Below the pieces are notes generated by a model. The model was given only the letters and a program-made list of their open reading frames with translations. It searched no databases and was not told the DNA's origin. A DNA stretch of 20,861 nt from NCBI GenBank assembly GCA_003663355.1, contig QMZV01000009.1:1-20861 (forward strand), written 5' to 3'. The DNA is from Candidatus Aenigmatarchaeota archaeon (lineage in GTDB: Archaea; Aenigmatarchaeota; Aenigmatarchaeia; QMZS01). Position numbers and translations under genes: made by a program. The stretch's first letter is position 1; the number at the start of each line of letters is the position of its first letter. Positions 1-7,708 of this stretch are shown piece after piece.

Positions 1-1986
1 GTAATCAATCCATCTTAAAGAAGGAAACACTTTAAATTCTTTCTCAACAAAACTTCCAATTTTATACTGATTCTTTTTTCTATTTATTTTACCAAATTGA
101 CTTTCGCAAGTATATACAGATTTGTCAATGTCTGTATCAAATTTTACCCTTATCCTTATTCTTGGATGATTGTTTTCAACAGAAGTAATGAAGTCTATTC
201 TTGGTATATCTTTGTAAACAATTATTTTCTTTTTGAAACTTATAAATTTATGTTTCCACATTATAGGTTTTAATTTATCTATTAGTCTGTATGGCCATCT
301 TAGTGAGTAATAGTCAACTTCTATATTTATAACTCTTCTCAAAGGAGATTTATCAATCCAGAAATTCTTAACCCTAAAAGAACCGTACTTTATTCCTTCT
401 CCACTTTCTGTTTTTAAAGGTATTCCTAAAGTTTCTCTGTGATAATACAGATCACCAACTTCTTCTTCAATTATTAATTCATTACCCTCGCATATTTTTT
501 TGTTGTTTTTTACCACATTTATAAGTCCTGTATCAGGAGAAAAGCTGAGTTTAAAAAATTTTGTTTTGATTGTGTTTCCGATTATTTTTATGAAAGTATC
601 CCTCTCGCAGTTTGGTGCTCTCTCCATAATTTTGTAAACTTTGTATCCGATCGGAGGAACATTTGCAACAAAACCAATTCTTGCACTTCTTAGAGATTCA
701 TCTTTGTATCTTGAAAATCTTATAACTTCAACATCTATCTCCTCGTCTTCACTCTTTAGACCTTTTATCTTAAATACTTTTCCTTTATCAAAATTAAGAT
801 CAATTTCAACCCAGTTTGAAACACTCCAAGATAAAGGATTAAATACAACTATATCCCCATAAGTCTCGTCCTTTGCATCATTTTTAATAATAGATTTTAG
901 TATGTGAGGAAGTAAGTAGGCAAGTTTATCTTTCAAGAATTCTATGTCTTGTCTCGCTTCTCCATATCCTGTATCCATTCCAGTACCTGGGACGACATCA
1001 TGAAAAGCCAAAAATAATATTTTTTTCCAGCATTCTTTTAATTCATCTGGATAATAGCTATCTATAAGGGAATTAATTGTAGCAAATTTTTCAAGACTTA
1101 GCAATTTGTTTTCATATTTTCTTAAGCTTTTTTTAAGCCATATTCTGCTTGATGCAGTATCTGGAAATACCTGAGAATACTTTTCAGAATACATTTCACC
1201 TTTCCTTACCGGAAGTTTTTTAATATTTTTTTCTATGTTCTTGAAAAATTCTGAAGGAGTTGAAATTTTCATTCTGCTATTAGATTTTTTATTAAAATTC
1301 CTAACAGCTTCTGTAGTTTCCTTCTGAGGCATTGTAACACCGCTTCCCGAAGGCATAAGTATATGATTTGTTGCAGCCACATTCTTTAATTTTTTGTAGT
1401 TCTCATCAAGTTTTTCCAAATTTAAACCAGCTCTGTATCCCAAAGGCATAAAGTGAGAAATAATTCTGGTTCCATCCAAACCTTCCCATATAAATTCTGA
1501 AGGTTTTTTCTCCGGACATCCTCTCCTGAATGCAAGATATTTATATCCGCTCTTTCTATATATCTGAGGAAGTTGAGCATTCAATCCAAAAGAATCTGCC
1601 TGCCACATCACCGGCACATCAACTCCAAATTTCTTTTTTACAAATTGCTTGCCAAACATTATTTCTCTAATTAAAGTTTCTCCTTGAGGGAGCATTGTAT
1701 CAGCCATCAGATATTCTCCGTCCGCAATCTCAATTCTTTTATTCTTCACATATTTCACAATTTTTTTGAAAAGGTTAGGATATCTTTTTTCAACTTCTTC
1801 CAAAAGATAAGTTTGTTCTATGAGAAATTTGTAATCTTTATCTTTTTCCAACAAATCAACAACATTCTTCAAAATCAAATCTATATTTATATAAAAATAA
1901 TCTTCCTTTGTAAAAATCCATATTGCATCATAGTGAGTATGCGGAACTAAATAAATTTGATCTTTAAATTCTTTTTTCCTCTTCAT
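1..1986 (-). CDS. GH38 alpha-mannosidase-type glycoside hydrolase (3' end cut by window edge)
   Basis: A reading frame of 662 codons is open from an ATG at 1986 to the window edge, so the C-terminus is missing. It fits the retaining alpha-mannosidases of family GH38. The HxHxDxxW signature is HTHYDAIW at residues 16-23. The WQADSFG motif carries the nucleophile Asp131, and FHDVVPGTG supplies His329. His18, Asp20, Asp131 and His329 are then the expected zinc ligands. The part after about residue 370 should be the beta-sandwich region typical of the family. The start is chosen because the first motif begins at residue 16. It overlaps the end of the upstream phosphatase gene by 23 bases, so the two are probably transcribed and translated together. 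The pairing hints at mannosylglycerate or another mannoside as substrate, since E. coli MngB is a GH38 enzyme acting on phosphorylated mannosylglycerate. No signal peptide is visible, so it is probably cytoplasmic. The family call is firm; the substrate is not. Confidence 0.88.
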   Translation of the reverse strand, partial: MKRKKEFKDQIYLVPHTHYDAIWIFTKEDYFYINIDLILKNVVDLLEKDKDYKFLIEQTYLLEEVEKRYPNLFKKIVKYVKNKRIEIADGEYLMADTMLPQGETLIREIMFGKQFVKKKFGVDVPVMWQADSFGLNAQLPQIYRKSGYKYLAFRRGCPEKKPSEFIWEGLDGTRIISHFMPLGYRAGLNLEKLDENYKKLKNVAATNHILMPSGSGVTMPQKETTEAVRNFNKKSNSRMKISTPSEFFKNIEKNIKKLPVRKGEMYSEKYSQVFPDTASSRIWLKKSLRKYENKLLSLEKFATINSLIDSYYPDELKECWKKILFLAFHDVVPGTGMDTGYGEARQDIEFLKDKLAYLLPHILKSIIKNDAKDETYGDIVVFNPLSWSVSNWVEIDLNFDKGKVFKIKGLKSEDEEIDVEVIRFSRYKDESLRSARIGFVANVPPIGYKVYKIMERAPNCERDTFIKIIGNTIKTKFFKLSFSPDTGLINVVKNNKKICEGNELIIEEEVGDLYYHRETLGIPLKTESGEGIKYGSFRVKNFWIDKSPLRRVINIEVDYYSLRWPYRLIDKLKPIMWKHKFISFKKKIIVYKDIPRIDFITSVENNHPRIRIRVKFDTDIDKSVYTCESQFGKINRKKNQYKIGSFVEKEFKVFPSLRWIDY

Positions 1987-2776
1987 AATCTAACACAAAT
2001 TTTTTTATAATTTCAACCCATCCCGCAGGTCCTATTCTGGCAGCTTTGTAAATTTTATCAATCTTTAAATTAGCCCAGCTTCCATCTGAATTTTTTACTA
2101 TTGCTGCTATATCAACAACCTCAAGCATTTTTTCATCATTTTGTGCATTACCTATTCCAATTGTTGTTATATTTCCAAATTCTCTGTACATATCAGATAA
2201 TATTTTAACTGCTTTTCCTTTATCCGCACCCTTTCCGAAAACCTGTATAAATTTTCCACCCTTTACAACATTAAATTTCTTTTTCAATTCCTTTAAAGCT
2301 TCTTCTTCAACTTCAATTAGGGTTTCTCCAAATTCTCTTTTCTTTGCAAGTCTGGCACTTTTTAAATCCAATCCACTTACTTCCGCAACCTCTTTATCTG
2401 TCATATCACCATATCCTTTCACTTTGTAATTTTTCTTCAGTCTTTCAATTTCCTTTCTGATATTTTCAATTTTTGTTCCCAATAAAATTACCTCATATTT
2501 ATCTCTCACTTCTCCGACTTTTTTACCAAAATATCCTTTAGGAATATAAATTGCCGAGCCATTTTCAACAATAAAAGGATGATCAAGTTTCATCTTTTTT
2601 CTGATAACCTCCTGTTCTGCTTTTGTCTTCGCAGAGCAAAAAATTATTGGCACTTTCCTCTTTCTCAAAATTTTCAAAACTGGCAAAGCTTCTTTATAAG
2701 AATAGTTTTCATCAAGCAAAGTTCCATCCAAATCTGTGAAAATTACATAAGAGTTCTTTTTATCAAAATTTATCAT
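1964..2776 (-). CDS. mpgP: mannosyl-3-phosphoglycerate phosphatase (HAD-IIB)
   Basis: A 270-residue HAD-superfamily phosphatase. Motif I is FTDLDGTLLD, with nucleophile Asp15 and general acid Asp17. Motif II lies in IIFCSAKTKAE (Ser48), the cap region is in the middle, and motif III/IV is GKGADKG followed by IGNAQNDEKML near residue 208. The segments PFIVENGSAIYIP and IGPAGWVEII are typical of mannosyl-3-phosphoglycerate phosphatase rather than sugar phosphatases in general. The enzyme would dephosphorylate mannosyl-3-phosphoglycerate to the compatible solute mannosylglycerate. The partner synthase is not in the window. The frame can be extended to a TTG at 2812, but ATG 2776 fits the family, which begins a few residues before DxDGT. 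A TATA-like element sits about 50 bases upstream. It is the first gene of a two-gene unit with the GH38 hydrolase. Another HAD-IIB sugar phosphatase remains possible. Confidence 0.82.
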   Translation of the reverse strand: MINFDKKNSYVIFTDLDGTLLDENYSYKEALPVLKILRKRKVPIIFCSAKTKAEQEVIRKKMKLDHPFIVENGSAIYIPKGYFGKKVGEVRDKYEVILLGTKIENIRKEIERLKKNYKVKGYGDMTDKEVAEVSGLDLKSARLAKKREFGETLIEVEEEALKELKKKFNVVKGGKFIQVFGKGADKGKAVKILSDMYREFGNITTIGIGNAQNDEKMLEVVDIAAIVKNSDGSWANLKIDKIYKAARIGPAGWVEIIKKFVLDYEEEKRI

Positions 2777-2822
2777 AATATAACAATTTGTGGAAAAAAT
2801 AATTAATATCAAGGTTTGACTC

Positions 2823-2832
2823 TTTTAAATTT
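2823..2832 (-). promoter_or_regulatory. TATA-like box for the phosphatase/GH38 unit
   Basis: On the minus strand AAATTTAAAA lies about 50 bases before the ATG at 2776. This would place the transcription start near 2800 with a leader of roughly 25 bases. The match is weak in so AT-rich a background. Confidence 0.35.
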
Positions 2833-2904
2833 CTCATCATGAAACAAATTTGATAGAAATAGATTTTTTCTATATTCTTCAAAATATATATTCCATCACC
2901 GAAA

Positions 2905-2942
2905 ACTATAAATACTTTTAATATATTATATATTAGTGGTGA
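2905..2942 (+). promoter_or_regulatory. TATA box and Shine-Dalgarno site of the 2949 gene
   Basis: ACTATAAATAC at 2905-2915 is a good archaeal TATA box. GGTGA at 2938-2942 lies 6 bases before the ATG at 2949 and can pair with the end of 16S rRNA. The spacing gives a short leader of about 14 bases. Most plus-strand genes here look leaderless instead. Confidence 0.6.
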
Positions 2943-2948
2943 ATTAAA

Positions 2949-3401
2949 ATGGCAGAAAGAATTGATAGATATAACCCTCGTGAAGGATTAAATGAAGATT
3001 TGCTAAGAGTTATAGATGAAGCTGAAAAAATAGATGGTCACAGATTAGGATATTTGTTTCTTAATTTACCTGATAAACTTACTGGTTTATATTCTTATCC
3101 AGAACAAACTAAATATTCTTATGGATTAAGGATACCTGTAAAAAAAGGGTTAAATTTAGGAGAATCATTAAAGAAAGCTTGGAAGGGAAATATAAAGGAT
3201 GAAAGCAGTTCTACAAATCTTAGATATAAAGTAGATGAAAAAATAATTGTTCAGTATGCCTGGCCTAGAAAAGATGTGATGGAAATATTAACTTTTGATG
3301 AAGAAGATGAAGAAAAATTTGAGGATATTAGAAAAAAAGTAGTACAGCTTAGTAATTCACTTTTTGAAACATTGAAAGAAGATGGATATATAAGATATTA
3401 G
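2949..3401 (+). CDS. hypothetical acidic protein, 150 residues
   Basis: I do not recognise the family. The protein is 150 residues, soluble and highly charged, with no signal peptide, membrane segment or cysteine. The first 30 residues look helical. The middle holds aromatic, probably beta-rich stretches (YLFLNLPD, YSYGLRIPV, QYAWPR). An acidic run near residue 117 (DEEDEEKFED) leads into a C-terminal helix ending in GYIRY. A clear TATA box and a GGTGA ribosome binding site with 6-base spacing support the start and argue that the gene is real. It is monocistronic and converges on the deoxyribosyltransferase-like gene. No function can be assigned. Confidence 0.75.
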   Translation: MAERIDRYNPREGLNEDLLRVIDEAEKIDGHRLGYLFLNLPDKLTGLYSYPEQTKYSYGLRIPVKKGLNLGESLKKAWKGNIKDESSSTNLRYKVDEKIIVQYAWPRKDVMEILTFDEEDEEKFEDIRKKVVQLSNSLFETLKEDGYIRY

Positions 3402-3485
3402 AGTAATTTACTTCTTAAAATTAAAGTTTAATTCTCTAAACTCTAAATAAAACCCATATTTTTTAAATGCAAGTGCTTGCCAAAA
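3402..3485. other. convergent intergenic gap
   Basis: This 84-base AT-rich gap lies between two converging genes. Apart from the inverted repeat at 3469-3480 I see no gene or RNA in it. Confidence 0.5.
3469..3480 (-). terminator. small inverted repeat after the deoxyribosyltransferase-like gene
   Basis: GCAAG-TG-CTTGC is a perfect inverted repeat 6 bases beyond the stop of the minus-strand gene. As RNA it could form a 4-5 bp hairpin, followed by an AT-rich stretch. It may be a terminator or 3'-end stabiliser, but the stem is short. Confidence 0.3.
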
Positions 3486-3923
3486 TCATCTTATTTCTTC
3501 AATATTTTCATTAATGATTATTGGGTTTAAAGCAATTATTTCTTCATAGTATGGTAAACTCTCAGATGGTTTTTTCCACAAAAATATTTTTTTGTTCAAA
3601 TGATAAGCTATTCCCATTTCTAGAAAAGTGTTTCCTCCAATGTATCCTTTCTTTCCATCTTTATCCAAGTTTAATACCAATATAGCATCACTATTTCTAA
3701 TTTTTTCAATATGTTTATTAATCAACATGGTTTTTATTTTTAATAAATCATCTGTTAAATTATATTTTCTCATTTTGTAATAATCTGTTGTATGAATTAT
3801 TTTCCCATTTATTTTAATTTCTTGAGGATAAACAGAAACATCGTGTCCCTCTTCTTCCAGCTTCTGTTTTATCTCATAAGTTTCCTTTGCAAAAAATGCT
3901 GATGAACAAATTGTGATTCTCAT
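3486..3923 (-). CDS. nucleoside 2-deoxyribosyltransferase-like protein
   Basis: A 145-residue Rossmann-like protein. It starts with a beta strand (MRITICSS), has a helix with the EEEGHDV turn, and holds the block KIRNSDAILVLNLD at 74-87, followed by GGNTFLEMGIAY at 96-107. The SDAILVLN plus GNTxxEMGxA pattern matches the nucleoside 2-deoxyribosyltransferase-like superfamily. Glu102 would be at the catalytic position. The superfamily also includes nucleotide hydrolases and TIR-like nucleotide sensors, so the real substrate is uncertain. The frame extends to an upstream non-ATG codon at 3959, but ATG 3923 directly precedes the first strand and is preferred. A TATA-like box lies at 3962-3973. 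It is downstream of smc on the same strand with a 65-base gap and probably has its own promoter. Confidence 0.65.
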   Translation of the reverse strand: MRITICSSAFFAKETYEIKQKLEEEGHDVSVYPQEIKINGKIIHTTDYYKMRKYNLTDDLLKIKTMLINKHIEKIRNSDAILVLNLDKDGKKGYIGGNTFLEMGIAYHLNKKIFLWKKPSESLPYYEEIIALNPIIINENIEEIR

Positions 3924-3961
3924 AATTATATATTTATTTAAATCATTCAGCAGTTGCAAGC

Positions 3962-3973
3962 ATTTTTAAATAA
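3962..3973 (-). promoter_or_regulatory. TATA-like box of the deoxyribosyltransferase-like gene
   Basis: On the minus strand TTATTTAAAAAT lies about 44 bases before the ATG at 3923, in the gap after smc. It would give a leader of about 15-20 bases. Confidence 0.4.
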
Positions 3974-3988
3974 AACTGCAAATAATTT

Positions 3989-6418
3989 TTATTTTTGATT
4001 AATCTTAATTCCGACAATACTTGAAATTCCGTTTTCGGAAACCACACCATAAACCTGATCGCTCTTTGAGATTGTAACATCATTATGGGTGATGATTATG
4101 TATTGCTGTTCCTTAGAGAATTCTTTAATCACTTCTATAATTTTTTTTGTGTTTTCGCTGTCAAGGGCGGCATCGATCTCATCAAGCAAAACAAAACAAC
4201 TCGGCCTGCATCTCTGTATTGCCAGAAGAAAACCTATTGCGGTTATTGTTTTTTCTCCTCCAGAAAGAGAATCAATACCAAGAAGTCTCTTTCCCTTCGG
4301 TCTTGCTTTTATTAGCAGTCCAGAATAAATATTTCCCGGCTCTTCCAAAACAATATAACCTTCTCCACCGGTAAACTTTGAATAAATGTCTCCAAATTCT
4401 TTATTTACAACTTCAAACAAATCCATAAATTTTTCTTTTCTTCGATTTTCAATCTCTGTTATTACTTTCAAGATGGCATATTTTTCTTCAATAATTTTTT
4501 CAACTTTCTCCTTCAAATCCTCGTACTCGCTTCTGTATTTTTCAAAATCTTCAACAGATTTCCAGTTTAAAGGACCCAACTTATTGATTTCGTGTGTATA
4601 ACTTCTTAACTTTTCTTTTAATTCTGGAATGCTTCCTTCTTCCACTTCATCAAACAATTCTGTTTCGGAAAGTTCATCTTGATAATTCTTAATTTCCACT
4701 TCTACTCTTGCAAGCTTTATTTTTTCGTCAGATAATTCGCTCTGCAATCTCAATTTTCTTTCATAAATTTTTCTTCTTTTCTCTTGAATTTTTCTTATTT
4801 CTTCTTCTATTTTTTCGGCTTCTTTTCCAATGCCCGCATATTTGCTGCTTGTTTCCTCTCTTTTTTTTGATATTTTTTTCAATTCTTCGTTCAATTTCTC
4901 CAGCTCTTTTTCCAGATTTTTGTTTTCTTCAGTTAAATGTCCAATCTCCTTTTTAATTTTATTTTCATCAAAAAGCTGTTCTTTATATCCTCCTAAAACG
5001 GCACCGCTTTTTTCTATCAGAGAACCTTCTAAAGTTGCGATTCTGTATTTATTCACAAATGGCTTAGAATTTTCCAGTTCATCTATAATTATTGTATTTC
5101 CCAATGCATATTCCACGACATTTCTGAATTTTTCATCAAAACTAACAAGATTTATTGCATTTCCAATTACTCCTTTTCCTTCCGGAGTTTGAATAACATT
5201 TCCTTTAATTTTATCAAGAGGGAGAAATTTCGCCCTTCCTATTTTGTTTTCTTTCAAATATTTTATATAAGTTGGTATTTTATCAAAAGATTTTATAATT
5301 ATATCATTTTTTGTATTTCCAAGGGCAACATCAATCGCCTGCTTATATTTGGGATCGCAATCCAGAATTTGTTCAACAGTTCCAAGAATATCTTCCTTTC
5401 CAAGTAAAAATTTAATTGCTTTTGGCTTATTTATTTCAGAAATCTGTTCAAGGTATTTTTCCAATCTTTCTTTTTCCCTGTTATTTAAATTTATTTTGTT
5501 TTCTAATTTCATAATTTCGCTTTTTACTTTTTCTTGCTCTTCTATTACCTTAACTTCCTCGCTTCCTCTGAAAATATTTTTTGTATATTCCCTTAATTTG
5601 TTTTCTAATTCCTCAATTGTTCTATCCATATCCTGAATTTCTTTGTCTATTCCCTTTATTTTTTCCTCATATTCCCTTGCCTTTTCGCCAATTCTTTCTT
5701 TCTTACTTAAGCATTCATCCAGATTTTTCTTTAAAATTGAGAATCTTATTTTTTTAATTTTTGAATTCAGTTCATTATAGGTTTCAACTTTTCTTTTCTC
5801 AACAGAAATATTCTGAAATAATTTTTCTCTTTCCTTTAAAAGCAAACTTTGTTCTTTTAAAATTTCATCAACTTTTTTCAATTCAATTTCGCTCTTTTTC
5901 TTTTTTTCATCAAACTCTGCCAGCCCGGCAAGTTCGTCTATAATTTGCCTTCTTTCTATTGGATTCATTTCAAGGACTTTTGTGATGTCTCCTTGCGCAA
6001 CTATATTTATCCAATCTGGAGAAATCCTTGCCTCTCTTAACAAATCAAGAATATATTGCCTTGTTTCTATTTTCTCATTTAATCTGTAAGTTGATTGTCC
6101 TTGTTTGTTTATTTTTCTTTCAATTTTAATTACATTTTCATCTAATTTTATTTCTCTGTCCGAATTGTCTATTTCTAATTCTACCTTTGCACTTTCAGAT
6201 TCTCCATTATTACTCTTGAAAATTAAGTCTTCCATTTTATCTGCTCTTAAGGCTTTTGCAGAATTTTTGCCAAGAACAAATGAGAAAGCATCTAATAAAT
6301 TTGATTTTCCAGACCCATTGCTCCCAGCAATAGATGTTATTCCATCTCCAATAACTAATGTTGTCTTATTCCTGAAAGATTTAAAACCTTGCAAAGTTAT
6401 TCTATTCAGTTTTACCAT
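3989..6418 (-). CDS. smc: chromosome segregation protein SMC, short-armed
   Basis: SMC ATPase of 809 residues that organises chromosomes as a dimer. The N-terminal head holds Walker A GSNGSGKS at 33-40 and the Q-loop AQGD at 141-144. The first coiled-coil arm spans about 165-335. The hinge, about 338-475, contains paired ALGNT motifs and GAVLGG. The return arm is about 480-650. The C-terminal head has the signature LSGGEK from 718 and Walker B VLLDEID at 743-749. All ATPase elements are present and in order. Usual SMC proteins are about 1150-1200 residues with arms of about 300 or more, so these arms are roughly half length. ATG 6418 is preferred over an upstream TTG at 6454 because MVKLNRITLQGFKSF is the standard SMC beginning and AGAAGGAT precedes it. 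No ScpA/ScpB gene is adjacent. Confidence 0.95.
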   Translation of the reverse strand: MVKLNRITLQGFKSFRNKTTLVIGDGITSIAGSNGSGKSNLLDAFSFVLGKNSAKALRADKMEDLIFKSNNGESESAKVELEIDNSDREIKLDENVIKIERKINKQGQSTYRLNEKIETRQYILDLLREARISPDWINIVAQGDITKVLEMNPIERRQIIDELAGLAEFDEKKKKSEIELKKVDEILKEQSLLLKEREKLFQNISVEKRKVETYNELNSKIKKIRFSILKKNLDECLSKKERIGEKAREYEEKIKGIDKEIQDMDRTIEELENKLREYTKNIFRGSEEVKVIEEQEKVKSEIMKLENKINLNNREKERLEKYLEQISEINKPKAIKFLLGKEDILGTVEQILDCDPKYKQAIDVALGNTKNDIIIKSFDKIPTYIKYLKENKIGRAKFLPLDKIKGNVIQTPEGKGVIGNAINLVSFDEKFRNVVEYALGNTIIIDELENSKPFVNKYRIATLEGSLIEKSGAVLGGYKEQLFDENKIKKEIGHLTEENKNLEKELEKLNEELKKISKKREETSSKYAGIGKEAEKIEEEIRKIQEKRRKIYERKLRLQSELSDEKIKLARVEVEIKNYQDELSETELFDEVEEGSIPELKEKLRSYTHEINKLGPLNWKSVEDFEKYRSEYEDLKEKVEKIIEEKYAILKVITEIENRRKEKFMDLFEVVNKEFGDIYSKFTGGEGYIVLEEPGNIYSGLLIKARPKGKRLLGIDSLSGGEKTITAIGFLLAIQRCRPSCFVLLDEIDAALDSENTKKIIEVIKEFSKEQQYIIITHNDVTISKSDQVYGVVSENGISSIVGIKINQK

Positions 6419-6422
6419 AATA

Positions 6423-6430
6423 ATCCTTCT
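6423..6430 (-). promoter_or_regulatory. Shine-Dalgarno site of smc
   Basis: AGAAGGAT on the minus strand ends 4 bases before the ATG at 6418. It supports that start over the TTG at 6454. Confidence 0.6.
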
Positions 6431-6479
6431 AAAAAAATAAACTTTTCTCAACAAAAATTAAATTTGGAAATTGTATGAA

Positions 6480-6494
6480 TTATTATTATATAAT
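6480..6494 (+). promoter_or_regulatory. TATA-like box of the AmrS gene
   Basis: TTATTATTATATAAT lies 12-26 bases before the ATG at 6506, which fits a leaderless or nearly leaderless transcript. It sits in the 87-base divergent gap shared with smc. Confidence 0.45.
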
Positions 6495-6505
6495 AAAAAT
6501 AAATT

Positions 6506-7504
6506 ATGAGTCCTCAAAATTTTAAATTTAAAGAATGTCTTTTTTATGAAAAATTGCCTGGTAAAAAAGTTAGATGTAAACTCTGTCCAAGAGAATGTTA
6601 TATTCAGAATAATTCTACTGGTTTTTGCAGGGTTAGAAAAAATCTGGATGGAAAGCTTTATTCTCTTGTTTACTCAAGACCTTGCACTATTTCAATAGAC
6701 CCTATTGAGAAAAAACCTTTATTTCACTTTCTTCCAGGTACTAGTTGCTTATCAATTGCAACTTGCGGATGTAATCTTGCTTGCACTTTTTGTCAAAATT
6801 ATGAAATTTCTCAGGGTGAAATTTTTGGAGAATTTCGCTCTCCAGAAGAAATAGTAGATTTAGCAAAGAAATACAAAGTAAAAACAATAGCTTACACTTA
6901 CACAGAACCAACAATTTTCTATGAATATTCCTTGGATATAATGAAGTTAGCAAAAAAAGAGGGTTTGAAAAATGTTTGGGTTTCAAACGGTTATATTAAC
7001 AAAGATCCAATTAAAAAAATTATACCTTATCTTGATGCGATTAATGTTGATGTAAAAGGACCAGAAAAACTCTATTCAAGTCTTTGTTATGCTTCTCTAA
7101 AACCTGTTTTGGAAGCTCTTCTTGAATTCAGAAAAGTATGGATAGAAATTACGAGTTTAATTATTCCAACTTATAATGATTCAAAGAAGTGGGTTAGTTA
7201 TCTATCAAATTGGATTAAAAATAATTTGGGAGAAGATACTCCTCTGCATCTTTCAAGATTTTATCCATCATACAAATTGAGAAATTTAGAGCCAACAAAA
7301 ATTTCAGTATTAAAGGAATTGTATAAAGAAGCAAAGAAAAAACTAAATTATGTTTATATTGGGAATGTTTTTGATTCAAAATATGAAAGCACTTATTGTC
7401 CGAGATGTGGAGAATTAATTGTTAGGAGAGAAGGATATAATGTAGACTTTGAAGGCTCTAAATGCAAAAAATGTAACACTGAAATTCCAGGAGTTTTCAG
7501 TTAA
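6506..7504 (+). CDS. amrS: AmmeMemoRadiSam system radical SAM enzyme
   Basis: A 332-residue radical SAM protein. The cluster motif CxxxCxxC is CNLACTFC at Cys89, Cys93 and Cys96, after the family hallmark PLFHFLPGT. An N-terminal cysteine set (CKLCPREC at 24-31, Cys41) precedes the core, and a C-terminal zinc ribbon (CPRC ... CKKC, about 298-322) ends the protein. This order, and the pyruvate-formate-lyase-activase-like core with TYTEPTIFYEY, identify the AmrS family. That family is linked to Memo-like and AMMECR1 proteins in a radical-based pathway whose substrate is not settled. Neither partner is in this window. The gene is divergent from smc and its stop overlaps the stop of the zinc-ribbon gene on the other strand. 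Confidence 0.9.
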   Translation: MSPQNFKFKECLFYEKLPGKKVRCKLCPRECYIQNNSTGFCRVRKNLDGKLYSLVYSRPCTISIDPIEKKPLFHFLPGTSCLSIATCGCNLACTFCQNYEISQGEIFGEFRSPEEIVDLAKKYKVKTIAYTYTEPTIFYEYSLDIMKLAKKEGLKNVWVSNGYINKDPIKKIIPYLDAINVDVKGPEKLYSSLCYASLKPVLEALLEFRKVWIEITSLIIPTYNDSKKWVSYLSNWIKNNLGEDTPLHLSRFYPSYKLRNLEPTKISVLKELYKEAKKKLNYVYIGNVFDSKYESTYCPRCGELIVRREGYNVDFEGSKCKKCNTEIPGVFS

Positions 7505-7680
7505 TTGTCTTCAAAAAAATCCTTTAACTCTGTTTCAGCAATTGTCTCCTCAAAAGGACCTTTAACAATACCGAAATTAGAGAAAACCGTTTCACAATTT
7601 ACGCATTTGTAGTATTTTCCTTTTTTCACACCTTTCATTCCGCAAACAGGGCAATACTTTTTTCTAAAGTAGAGGAACAT
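7501..7680 (-). CDS. small zinc-ribbon protein, 59 residues
   Basis: A 59-residue frame from ATG 7680 to TAA 7501-7503. It starts MFLYFRKKYCPVCG and holds two CxxC knuckles, CPVC at 10-13 and CVNC at 26-29, the usual single zinc ribbon spacing. The tail is acidic (ETIAETELKDFFEDN). A TATA box TATAAATAAT lies 17-26 bases upstream, so the gene is probably leaderless with its own promoter, which supports it being real. Its stop codon overlaps the AmrS stop by 2 bases in convergent orientation. Small zinc ribbons of this sort are common in archaea and often bind nucleic acid or a larger enzyme. The specific role is unknown. Confidence 0.75.
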   Translation of the reverse strand: MFLYFRKKYCPVCGMKGVKKGKYYKCVNCETVFSNFGIVKGPFEETIAETELKDFFEDN

Positions 7681-7696
7681 AATAGTAATTACAAAA

Positions 7697-7706
7697 TTAT
7701 TTATAA
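7697..7706 (-). promoter_or_regulatory. TATA box of the zinc-ribbon gene
   Basis: TATAAATAAT on the minus strand lies 17-26 bases before ATG 7680, the spacing of a leaderless archaeal promoter. It sits in the 28-base gap behind the OB-fold gene. Confidence 0.5.
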
Positions 7707-7708
7707 TT

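Noticed and set aside
2834..2840. ATGATGA on the minus strand, a possible box C of a C/D guide RNA
   Set aside because: No CTGA box D follows at a sensible distance, and the stretch lies in the promoter of the phosphatase gene.
4830..5192. 120-residue plus-strand frame inside smc
   Set aside because: Antisense shadow of the SMC hinge and coiled-coil codons, with no motif and no promoter.
6105..6440. 111-residue plus-strand frame opposite the SMC N-terminal head
   Set aside because: The opposite strand encodes conserved Walker A and Q-loop motifs; this frame has no recognisable feature.
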